Source of the DNA: Planctomycetota bacterium
Lineage (GTDB): Bacteria > Planctomycetota > UBA11346
Direction: 5' to 3'
DNA length: 64,000 nt
Assembly: GCA_014193115.1 (NCBI GenBank)
Contig: BJHQ01000006.1
Location: forward strand, 124,001 to 188,000
The notes below the pieces were generated by a model. It did no database searches. It had not been told where the DNA came from and worked only from the letters and a program-made list of their open reading frames with translations. The translations under genes and the position numbers were made by a program. Below, piece by piece: positions 1-7,090 of the stretch (position 1 is its first letter; every line of letters starts with the position of its first letter).

Positions 1-1086
1 AGCACGATCCTCGGCCGCCTGCTCGGGTGGCCGGTGGCAGGAAACAGCCATGAGCCGCTGCTGTCGGCCCTTGGTCGGCTCGGCTCCGACACGCCCATGG
101 TCTGCGAATTATCGAGTTTCCAGCTGTGGTACCTGCGCCAGTTGCGCCCGACATTCGCTGCTGCGGTGGTGCCCAGCCTGGCGGTGGACCACCTCGACTG
201 GCATCCCTCGGTGGAGCACTATCACGCGACCAAGCTCGCCCTGCTCGGGTGGTGTCAGGCCTGCGCCGTCGCTGATGAGGTCGCCCCGATGCTGACCGCC
301 ATTCCGGCACCCGGCATCCGGCTGTTGCCACGATTCACCTGCGACGCTGGCTGGTTCTGCGATTCCCAGGGCGTGGCGGTGGCGGAACGGACGGACCTCG
401 ACCTGCTCGGCGACCACAACGCCCGGAACGCCGGCCTGGCCCTGGCGGTGGCACGGCACCTGGGCGTCGAGGACGACGACCTGGCGCCGCGACTGCGCCT
501 GGTGACGGCATTACCCCACCGCCTGCAATTGGTCCATGAAGTGGTCTCGACCACCGCCACGGATCGACGGGCCACCGATGCCGATCGGCGCTCGACCGCC
601 ACCGACCGCCGGTCGACGGCGGGCGCAGATCGGCGGGGAACCAGCGGCGCGGACCGGCGGGCCACCGGTGGCGCCGAGGGCCAGGCCCCGGCGTTCCGTT
701 GGCGCTTCGTCAACGATTCCATCGCCACCACACCGGAGTCGGCGATGGCCGCCTTGTCGAGCATCCAAGGTGCTTTGGCGGTGATCCTCGGCGGTTCCGA
801 CAAGGGCGCCCAGTTCGCCGGCCTGGCCAGAGCGGTAGCCGCCCGAGGTGCCCATCCGGTGCTGATCGGCCAGACCGGACCGGCCTTGGCCGCTGCCCTG
901 GCCGAGGCCGGAATCGCCACCGGCGTCATGCCGTCCCTGGAACTGGCTGTGGCCCGGGCGGTGGAACTGCTGCCAGGCGGAGGCACAGTGCTGCTGTCTC
1001 CGGCCTGCGCTTCCCTCGACCAGTTCCGCAGCTTCGAAGATCGTGGCAACCGCTTCGCCGCGGCAGCGCGACGCGTCGTAGTGTAG
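1..1086 (+). CDS. murD: UDP-N-acetylmuramoylalanine--D-glutamate ligase (MurD), 5' end outside window
   Basis: MurD adds D-glutamate to UDP-MurNAc-L-Ala in the cytoplasm during peptidoglycan precursor synthesis. The frame is open from base 1, so the N-terminal domain and ATP P-loop lie upstream. Visible family motifs are ELSSFQL (about bp 109), GDHNARNAGLAL in the central domain, LPHRLQLV, NDSIATTPESAM, GGSDKGAQF, and the near-invariant C-terminal LLSPACASLDQF...F.DRGNRF. The C-terminal ligase domain is interrupted between LPHRLQLVHE and FVNDSIATT, where homologues have only a short beta turn. Here about 45 residues of Asp-Arg-Arg-(Ala/Ser/Gly)-Thr repeats are inserted (bp 541-690). The downstream gene is convergent. 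Identity is certain; whether the repeat-bearing enzyme is fully active cannot be seen. Confidence 0.96.
   Translation, partial: STILGRLLGWPVAGNSHEPLLSALGRLGSDTPMVCELSSFQLWYLRQLRPTFAAAVVPSLAVDHLDWHPSVEHYHATKLALLGWCQACAVADEVAPMLTAIPAPGIRLLPRFTCDAGWFCDSQGVAVAERTDLDLLGDHNARNAGLALAVARHLGVEDDDLAPRLRLVTALPHRLQLVHEVVSTTATDRRATDADRRSTATDRRSTAGADRRGTSGADRRATGGAEGQAPAFRWRFVNDSIATTPESAMAALSSIQGALAVILGGSDKGAQFAGLARAVAARGAHPVLIGQTGPALAAALAEAGIATGVMPSLELAVARAVELLPGGGTVLLSPACASLDQFRSFEDRGNRFAAAARRVVV
550..672 (+). repeat. In-frame degenerate short repeats inside murD
   Basis: A run of imperfect repeats of the type gaycgrcggkcsacsg encodes five copies of a DRR(A/S/G)T-like peptide inside the MurD C-terminal domain. 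The copies are of unequal length but keep the reading frame. They look like slippage-expanded or inserted sequence rather than part of the fold, because family motifs resume immediately on both sides. Confidence 0.75.
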
Positions 1087-1119
1087 AGGCAATGCATCCC
1101 GAACGACGCAGTTGGGGAA

Positions 1120-1156
1120 CCGCCAATTCGCCCATGCGCCATGGGTGAATGGTCGG
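1120..1156. terminator. Candidate bidirectional hairpin between convergent genes
   Basis: An 11-bp stem (ATTCGCCCATG, 1126-1136, with CATGGGTGAAT, 1140-1150; one G-U pair) closes a 3-nt loop. It extends outward with further pairs interrupted by mismatches (1120-1125 with 1151-1156). It sits 33 bp after the murD stop and 84 bp before the stop of the convergent DUF4230 gene, so it could serve both. There is no U-tract directly after it. Confidence 0.55.
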
Positions 1157-1240
1157 AGGAAGATCCGGTTGGTTTTACCGTCAACGGAGAACCTCCCCCG
1201 TGTTTCCTTGGCGCTTTGGCGGTTCATCTTTGTTTGAAGG

Positions 1241-1870
1241 TCATTGCAATTTTTCGTTCTTCCGATCGGAAAAGACCAATTTCACCGACTTGCAGCCGAA
1301 TGCCTCGGTGATCAGCTTCAAGGTGGTCTCGGCCGAGTTTTCGTATTGCGCCTTATAGGTCGCGACGAATTCCCGGGCCTGTTCGGCGCATTTATCTTTG
1401 GCTTCTTTATACAAATCATTCTCTTCGCTGACGGTCAGTGGATATTCGACGCCCAGCCAGATTCCCGGCTGCTTGTCATAGATCTTGAACTCCTTGATGT
1501 TATAGGAAATATCCACCGGTGGCATGAAGATGGTGACATTCCCGCTGCCGTCGTTGTCGATCTTCAATGGACCGCTTTTCAAATCGTAGGAAAAATCAAT
1601 GGAAAAGGTGAATATGAAGGCGGCTTTCTTCGGCTTGCTGTATTCCCAGCTTTTGTCATTGTCTTTTACGATCTGTGTGGTCACGATCTCCTTCAGCACC
1701 GCTTGCAAGACCACCAATCTCCCCACCGCTTCGATGCGTTCGACCGTTGCGGTGATAGTGACTTGGTTCGCCTGCAGCCCTGAACCAGAGACTCGGAACA
1801 GTAGATAGCACGAAGCGACCACCGCGATGGCGATGGTCAGCCACTTGATGATCTGGGCGGCGGAATGCAT
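1241..1870 (-). CDS. DUF4230-family membrane-anchored protein
   Basis: The predicted product is 209 residues, starting MHSAAQIIKWLTIAIAV. A single N-terminal membrane segment (about residues 6-26) is followed by a soluble domain with alternating strands and a helical C-terminus rich in Lys and Glu. The order of the domain (EAVGRLVVLQAVLKEIVT near the membrane, then FSIDFSYDLKSG and MPPVDISYN) matches DUF4230, a family of unknown function. The ATG at 1870 is preferred because AGAGGA lies 4 nt upstream; the longer frame to 1954 has no such site. Base composition is noticeably more AT-rich than the flanking genes. The gene diverges from the sigma factor gene and converges with murD, so it is probably monocistronic. 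Family assignment is by recall of the motif pattern. Confidence 0.72.
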   Translation of the reverse strand: MHSAAQIIKWLTIAIAVVASCYLLFRVSGSGLQANQVTITATVERIEAVGRLVVLQAVLKEIVTTQIVKDNDKSWEYSKPKKAAFIFTFSIDFSYDLKSGPLKIDNDGSGNVTIFMPPVDISYNIKEFKIYDKQPGIWLGVEYPLTVSEENDLYKEAKDKCAEQAREFVATYKAQYENSAETTLKLITEAFGCKSVKLVFSDRKNEKLQ

Positions 1871-1923
1871 GGTATTCCTCTCAGGATTGGGTTGGACAGA
1901 CTCAAAACATCCTGCATCGGCCA

Positions 1924-1938
1924 ACGGATTCCATCCGT
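1924..1938. promoter_or_regulatory. Short palindrome in the divergent promoter region
   Basis: ACGGAT-TCC-ATCCGT is a perfect 6-bp inverted repeat with a 3-nt centre. It lies in the 122-bp spacer between the divergent DUF4230 and sigma factor genes, the position expected of an operator. It is short enough to occur by chance. Confidence 0.25.
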
Positions 1939-1992
1939 ATGCACATGCACCCACCTTGGCGGCCGTGCGCCACTGACCAGGGTGATCTACCG

Positions 1993-2715
1993 ATGAGCGC
2001 TTTCGCTGACACCCGCTGGAGCCAGGTCCGCCGCCTGGGTGCCGACTCGCCGAGCGGCCGGGCCGCGCTTGGCTGGCTGTGCGAGGCGGCCTGGGAGCCG
2101 CTCTGCCGGCACGCCCAGCGACGCGGCCTCGATCGCCATGCCGCCGAGGACGCGGTGCAGGCCTTCATGGCACGGATCCTGGAACGCGGGCTGGGATCCC
2201 CCGATCCCGATCGCGGCCGGTTCCGGTCGTGGCTGATCGCGGCGTTCTGGCATTTCCTGGCGGATCGCGCCGACAGTCAGCGGGCAGCCAAGCGTGGCGG
2301 CGGCCAGATCGCCCAGACCCTGTCGAGCGTCGGCGAAGTCCCGGCCGCGGACCCGGATTTTGACCGCGATTGGGCGCGGTCGGTGCTGCGCCGCACCTTG
2401 GATCGCCTCGCCGCAGAGCAGGCCGATGCGCAGCGTTTCGTGGTGCTCCGGCCATTCCTGTCAGCCAATCCCGAAGCCGATGCGTATGCCGCGGCAGCGG
2501 CGCGCCTTGACCTGCCGTCCGGCGCAGTGCGGGTGGCGGTCCACCGGCTGCGCAAACGGTTCGCTGAACTGCTCAGGAGCGAAGTCGCCGAGACCCTGGC
2601 CGACAGCGATCCCGGCACCCTCGATGGCGAGTTGAAAGTGCTCGCCGCAGCCCTCGCCGAGAGCCGATCTCCTGATGACCATCGCGACGCTCCAGCATCG
2701 ACAGCTGGCCGGTAA
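1993..2715 (+). CDS. ECF-type RNA polymerase sigma factor, kinase-associated class
   Basis: The 240-residue product begins MSAFADTRWSQVRRLG, the TRWS opening typical of ECF-like sigma factors found beside Ser/Thr kinases in Planctomycetota and relatives. The sigma-2 region is visible as AAEDAVQAFMARILERG, followed by DRGRFRSWLIAAFWHFLADRADSQRAAKRGGG. A sigma-4 helix-turn-helix lies around residues 160-195 (AAARLDLPSGAVRVAVHRLRKRF). The ATG at 1993 is chosen because the family begins here; an upstream frame to 1939 codes for low-information sequence. Only 30 bp separate it from the downstream kinase, so the two are probably cotranscribed. No anti-sigma gene is adjacent. By analogy with ECF43/EcfP-PknT of Vibrio, phosphorylation may control it; that is inference. 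Confidence 0.85.
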   Translation: MSAFADTRWSQVRRLGADSPSGRAALGWLCEAAWEPLCRHAQRRGLDRHAAEDAVQAFMARILERGLGSPDPDRGRFRSWLIAAFWHFLADRADSQRAAKRGGGQIAQTLSSVGEVPAADPDFDRDWARSVLRRTLDRLAAEQADAQRFVVLRPFLSANPEADAYAAAAARLDLPSGAVRVAVHRLRKRFAELLRSEVAETLADSDPGTLDGELKVLAAALAESRSPDDHRDAPASTAGR

Positions 2716-2745
2716 CAGCGACCGGGGTTATCCTCTGACCTTGGC

Positions 2746-4839
2746 ATGAGCGATCCCCAGCCTGAACCGGCTCCAAAGCCGATACCGACTCCAACGTTGC
2801 CAGCCCAGCCCGGGCCCACGCCGACCCCGCATCCATCACCGGCAACCGCGCCGACCGATACGCTTGCCGGTCTGGATGGAAAAGGCCTGCTCGATCAGGC
2901 CCAGGTCTCGACCGCGGCCATGACCGGCGGGTTCACTCCGCCAGCGCCTGAAGCGCTTTCGGCCATCCTGCCCGATCTGGTGGTCGAGGCCCTGATCGGA
3001 CAAGGCGGCATGGGTGCGGTGTATCGCGCGCGGCAGAAACGGCTCGACCGGGCGGTGGCGTTGAAAATCCTGCCCGCTGAACTGGGGCGCGATCCGGCGT
3101 TCGCCGGACGGTTCGAACGCGAGGCCCTGGCTCTGGCCCGGCTCAATCATCCCAATCTGGTGACGATCCACGATGTCGGGCGGGCAGGCGAGTGGTGCTA
3201 TCTGGTGATGGAGCTGGTCGAAGGCGCGACCCTGCGCGAGGTGCTGCGCACCGGCCGGCTGAGCCCGCGCGAGGCCCTGGCGGTGATACCGCAGTTGTGC
3301 GATGCGCTGCAATACGCCCATGACGCCGGCGTCGTCCACCGCGACATCAAGCCCGAGAACATCCTGCTCGACCGTCGCGGCCGGGTGAAGATCGCCGATT
3401 TTGGTCTGGCCAAACTGATCGGACCCGGCGATGGTGCCAGCTTGACCCGCACCGGCATGGTCCTCGGCACCGTCCACTACATGGCCCCCGAACAGGTCGA
3501 GGGCTCGGCCGCCGTCGATCACCGCGCCGACATTTATTCGCTCGGTGTGGTGTTCTATGAGATGCTCACCGGCGGTCTTCCTCTCGGACGGTTCGACCCG
3601 CCATCGCGCCGGATCGAGATCGACGTGCGCCTCGACGAAGTCGTGCTCCGCACTCTCGAAAAGGACCCGGCGAAACGCTTCCAGAAAGCCGGCCAGGTGC
3701 AGCAGGCGGTGGAGGCGGTGCGCGACCAGGCCCCGCAACCAGCGCCTGTCCCTCCGCCCGCTCCGCCGCCGGTCCCCCAGATCGACCCGCTGAATCTGAA
3801 AGTCGGCAATATCGAGATCGGCAACGGCCGGGTCCGGATCGGCGACGCCATCTGCATCGACGATGCCGGCGTACGCATCGGCAAGCGCTGGATCGGCAAA
3901 TCATCCACCGAGGACGAAGACGGCGATGATGACGACGAAACAACGGATCCGGCTGAAGCCTGGCATTCCCAGGTCAGCCAGTCCGTGCTGCTCGGCATGG
4001 GCGGCGTCGCCACGGCGATCGTCGCCCTTCCCTATAGCGGCCATTGGCTGGGCGCGACCTGCCTGTTCGCGGCTCCGGCGATGCTGTGGGGAGCATGGTG
4101 CCTCTATCACCGGTTGTCGGTGGGCTGGGCGATCCTCGGTGCCTACTGCTCCATGATCCCGGCGGTGGCCGCCTGGGGCGTCTCGTGGTGGCTGGGCCTG
4201 ATGGTCATGATACCGGCGATGTACGTCGTCGGGACCTTGCCCAGGCAGCGCGATTTCGTCCAACCGCCTCCGCGACCGGCCTGGGGTTGGACGCTGCTGG
4301 TCGGCTGCATCTGCGTGGTCATGACCCTGTTCGCGATCAGCGAGGCCCGTGAGTTGCGCCATGTTCCGCAGGTGGAACCCAAGCAAAGACCCATCCCGCA
4401 TGTGCCAAAAGATCAGATCAAGAGCCGCTTGGCCGCCATCGAGCCCGACTCATCCCTGTCGGTCATGGTGCTCAGCCTGATGACTTCGCCCTGGCTGGAC
4501 GAGGCGCTGAAGACCGGCGAGAAGCCGCAGATCCGCGTGGTCCTGCCCACAGCGAACAACGCCGCCAGTCCGGCGACGACCAAGCTCCGCCAACGGTTGC
4601 AGGCCCTGCTTCTGGCCACCGGCCTGGTCGACGTCCTCGCCGAAGGCGCCGTCATCGATTCCGGCGAGTCGGAACCGCTGGTTGCCGATCTGGAGCCGGT
4701 CGTCGACAGCCTGCCAGCCTTGATGGAACAGGTAGCCGCAGAGTTGTCCCTCAGCTCGACCCTGAACCCAGGGGCGTGGTGCCTGACCGACGCCCGCAGC
4801 AAAAAGCTGCTGTGGATGCGGACTTCGCCGGCGCGCTGA
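2746..4839 (+). CDS. Hanks-type Ser/Thr protein kinase with C-terminal membrane domain
   Basis: A 697-residue protein. Residues 1-75 are Pro/Thr-rich and probably disordered. A complete kinase domain follows (about 79-330): glycine loop GQGGMG at 85-90, AVALK lysine 107, HRDIKPEN with HRD at 198-200, DFG at 218-220, APEQ at 247-250. All catalytic residues are present, so it should be active. After a Pro-rich hinge comes a striking Gly/Ile repeat segment (VGNIEIGNGRVRIGDAICI), an acidic stretch, then four or five hydrophobic segments (about 410-540) and a soluble C-terminal domain of unknown type. It lies 30 bp after the sigma factor gene; the pair probably forms a signalling unit in which the kinase senses an envelope signal. 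Confidence 0.92.
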   Translation: MSDPQPEPAPKPIPTPTLPAQPGPTPTPHPSPATAPTDTLAGLDGKGLLDQAQVSTAAMTGGFTPPAPEALSAILPDLVVEALIGQGGMGAVYRARQKRLDRAVALKILPAELGRDPAFAGRFEREALALARLNHPNLVTIHDVGRAGEWCYLVMELVEGATLREVLRTGRLSPREALAVIPQLCDALQYAHDAGVVHRDIKPENILLDRRGRVKIADFGLAKLIGPGDGASLTRTGMVLGTVHYMAPEQVEGSAAVDHRADIYSLGVVFYEMLTGGLPLGRFDPPSRRIEIDVRLDEVVLRTLEKDPAKRFQKAGQVQQAVEAVRDQAPQPAPVPPPAPPPVPQIDPLNLKVGNIEIGNGRVRIGDAICIDDAGVRIGKRWIGKSSTEDEDGDDDDETTDPAEAWHSQVSQSVLLGMGGVATAIVALPYSGHWLGATCLFAAPAMLWGAWCLYHRLSVGWAILGAYCSMIPAVAAWGVSWWLGLMVMIPAMYVVGTLPRQRDFVQPPPRPAWGWTLLVGCICVVMTLFAISEARELRHVPQVEPKQRPIPHVPKDQIKSRLAAIEPDSSLSVMVLSLMTSPWLDEALKTGEKPQIRVVLPTANNAASPATTKLRQRLQALLLATGLVDVLAEGAVIDSGESEPLVADLEPVVDSLPALMEQVAAELSLSSTLNPGAWCLTDARSKKLLWMRTSPAR

Positions 4840-4849
4840 CGGCGGTCGA

Positions 4850-5944
4850 TCAGCGCTGGACCCGAGCTCCGCCACCTTTGACCAGGGCGTCGACTTCGGC
4901 CTTGGTCGCCATCGAAGTGTCCCCGGGCGTGGTCATGGCCAAAGCGCCGTGGGCGGCGCCGTAGTCCACCGCCGCCTGGGGACCGAGACCAGCCAGAAAT
5001 CCGTAGACCAATCCCGACGCGAACGAGTCGCCGCCGCCGACCCGGTCGAGGACCCACAGGTCCCGGGTCGGCGCCTGATAGAACGCTCCATCGTGCCACA
5101 GCACGGCGCTCCAACCATTCTCGCTGGCGTGATGGACCTCGCGCAGGGTGGTGGCCACCGCGCTGAAATTGGGATAAGCGCGCACCACCTCGCCGATCAT
5201 CGCCCGGAAGCTGGCGGGATCGAGGGCTGACAGATTGGCGTCGGTGCCGGCGACATGGAAGCCGAGGCTGGCGGTGAAGTCCTCCTCGTTGCCGATCATC
5301 ACATCGACGTATTTCGCCAGCTCTTTGTTGACCTCCTGGGCCTTGGCCTGGCCGCCGATGCTCTTCCACAGGCTGGGCCGGTAGTTGAGGTCATAGCTGA
5401 CCACCACGCCGTGGCGCTTCGCCGCCTGCATCGCCTCCAAGGCGACCTCCGGCGTGGTCGCAGACAGGGCCGCGAAGATTCCGCCGCAGTGGAACCAGCG
5501 GGAGCCCTCCTTGCCGAACAGGCGGTCCCAATCGATGTCGCCGCGCTTCAGTTGACCGGTGGCGGAATGGGCGCGGTCGCTGCAACCCACCGCGCCGCGC
5601 ACGCCGTAACCAGCCTCGGTGAAATTCAGCGCATTGCGGCTGGCCCGGCCGATGCCGTCGAACGGAACCCATTTCAGATAGCTGAGATCGACGCCGCCTT
5701 GCAGCATCAGATCCTCAAGCAAACGACCGACCGGATTGTCGACCACCGCGGTGACGATGGCGGTGCGCAGGCCGAAGCAGCGGCGCAGACCGCGGGCGAC
5801 GTTGTACTCGCCGCCGCCTTCCCACACGTCGAACTGGCGGGCGGTGTGGATCCGGCGCTGGCCCGGATCGAGACGGAGCATGACCTCGCCCAGGCTGACC
5901 TGGTCGAAGCGGCAGGAGGCGGCGGAACGCAGGGTGATCGGCAT
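4850..5944 (-). CDS. PfkB-family carbohydrate kinase (2-keto-3-deoxygluconate kinase-like)
   Basis: A 364-residue ribokinase-fold enzyme that phosphorylates a sugar or sugar acid with ATP. The N-terminus carries the PfkB entry sequence VSLGEVMLRLDPG and the substrate-lid region EGGGEYNVARGLRRCFG. The C-terminal signature is DRVGGGDSFASGLVYGF, with the catalytic Asp in GGGDSF replacing the more common GAGD by one conservative change. The region GCSDRAHSATGQLKRGDIDW matches a planctomycete-type subgroup often annotated as 2-dehydro-3-deoxygluconokinase. The ATG at 5944 fits the family start; a TTG at 5980 is possible but adds unrelated residues. It ends 10 bp from the convergent kinase gene. 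Substrate is not determinable from sequence. Confidence 0.88.
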   Translation of the reverse strand: MPITLRSAASCRFDQVSLGEVMLRLDPGQRRIHTARQFDVWEGGGEYNVARGLRRCFGLRTAIVTAVVDNPVGRLLEDLMLQGGVDLSYLKWVPFDGIGRASRNALNFTEAGYGVRGAVGCSDRAHSATGQLKRGDIDWDRLFGKEGSRWFHCGGIFAALSATTPEVALEAMQAAKRHGVVVSYDLNYRPSLWKSIGGQAKAQEVNKELAKYVDVMIGNEEDFTASLGFHVAGTDANLSALDPASFRAMIGEVVRAYPNFSAVATTLREVHHASENGWSAVLWHDGAFYQAPTRDLWVLDRVGGGDSFASGLVYGFLAGLGPQAAVDYGAAHGALAMTTPGDTSMATKAEVDALVKGGGARVQR

Positions 5945-5991
5945 GGCGCGGGATGGTGCTGGCCGACCACCTGCCGCCAAGACGGAACAGC

Positions 5992-6822
5992 TTAGCGCGG
6001 GGCCGGGGCCTCACCGCTCGGGTAGACCATCGGCCAGCAGCCGCTGACCGTGGGCGCGTGCAGCGTCAGTCCTTGTTCGGACAAAGGCCGGAACACGTCC
6101 GTTGGCCAGCGCGGTTCACGGTCGGCATCGAGGAACGCCACGCCGATCGCCAGTTCGGTCTGGGCGTCAGCCAAGGCGGTGATCCGCTGATGGGCGTCCT
6201 CGGCCAAGTCGAGCCAGGCCATTTTCAGGGCAGTGGGTTCAATGCGACGAGCCGCTATCTCTTTGAGCTGATCGGGTCTGACCGTTGCGAATCGACGCAT
6301 CAGGGTCAGGAGCATCAACGGATTGAACCCGGGATCCTTGCCGCAGGCCGCCCACAAGATCGCCGGCAACGAGTAGCGCTTCGACCACTCGACGATGTCA
6401 ACCAGATCTCTGGTCTCCGCGCGTGCTGACAAAGCCAGGGCCTTGTTACAGGCGAGATCGAATGGGTGCAGGCGCCAACCGAGTTCACCATCGGGCAATA
6501 CCGGAAAGAACCGCCAAGCGGCATCCACCGCCCAATCGATATCGACGGCATCAGCACCACGTTGGGCTGTTGCCCGCCGAAACGAATCGGACCAGGCCCG
6601 GCCCTGAGTGATGGTGAAGCCGGCGGCAGACAACGCTGCCAGGTCGGCATCACACGCTTGTGCAAGCAGATGCTGCGCGTCGTGGAAAATGTCGAAATCA
6701 TGGCTGTAGCGATCCGAGTCCGATGCGATGTGTAGCGGCAGACTGCCGGCGAAATGGCTGCCGCTACTCCGCTGGCCACGAAGGATATCGATGACCGACC
6801 GCTGGAACGGGGTTACAGGCAT
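5992..6822 (-). CDS. AbiEii/AbiGii-like nucleotidyltransferase
   Basis: A 276-residue protein of the nucleotidyltransferase superfamily that includes AbiEii-type toxins. The entry motif HFAGSLPLHIASDSDRYSHDFDIFHD contains the G-S...D-x-D core; the two Asp of DFDIF should bind metal. The later block LHPFDLACNKALALSAR with RDLVDI matches the conserved K and helix of this family, and the middle AAWRFFPVLPDGELGWRLH is typical of the chromosomal subgroup. The start ATG at 6822 overlaps the end of a small upstream gene by 10 bp, so the two are translationally coupled. Members of the superfamily can transfer nucleotides to tRNA or protein; the target here is unknown. Confidence 0.82.
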   Translation of the reverse strand: MPVTPFQRSVIDILRGQRSSGSHFAGSLPLHIASDSDRYSHDFDIFHDAQHLLAQACDADLAALSAAGFTITQGRAWSDSFRRATAQRGADAVDIDWAVDAAWRFFPVLPDGELGWRLHPFDLACNKALALSARAETRDLVDIVEWSKRYSLPAILWAACGKDPGFNPLMLLTLMRRFATVRPDQLKEIAARRIEPTALKMAWLDLAEDAHQRITALADAQTELAIGVAFLDADREPRWPTDVFRPLSEQGLTLHAPTVSGCWPMVYPSGEAPAPR

Positions 6823-7016
6823 CGCATCAACCGCCCTGCTTCGTCCCATCCCGGTCGACCGCCGAAACTGCGCAGACGCTCTGCGACAATCCGCCCATCG
6901 CCGACGGTATCGATGGTGGCCTCGGGATGGCGGAACCAGAAGCATTCAGCGAAGTACCGTTTGACCAGTGCTTCAGCCAGGGCCTTGGCTTCAGGAGAAA
7001 GCGATCGCGATTCCAT
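6813..7016 (-). CDS. Small partner protein of the nucleotidyltransferase
   Basis: A 67-residue protein: an N-terminal helix (SPEAKALAEALVKRYF), a short aromatic motif CFWFRHPEA, then IVAERLRSFGGRPGWDEA and a C-terminal LMRCL. Small proteins with this aromatic-HP motif and a terminal arginine-rich helix commonly precede AbiEii-like nucleotidyltransferases in planctomycetes and proteobacteria. That is recalled, not searched. Its TAA stop lies inside the first codons of the nucleotidyltransferase. It could be an antitoxin or an adaptor subunit. It lacks an obvious helix-turn-helix, so it is unlikely to be a classical DNA-binding antitoxin. Confidence 0.7.
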   Translation of the reverse strand: MESRSLSPEAKALAEALVKRYFAECFWFRHPEATIDTVGDGRIVAERLRSFGGRPGWDEAGRLMRCL

Positions 7017-7090
7017 GCGAAAATCCTACTCGATGGACGCGCTCCAGCAACCTCGGCTCAGGCCGGGTCAGCCCGGCTCTGACCCAGGAT

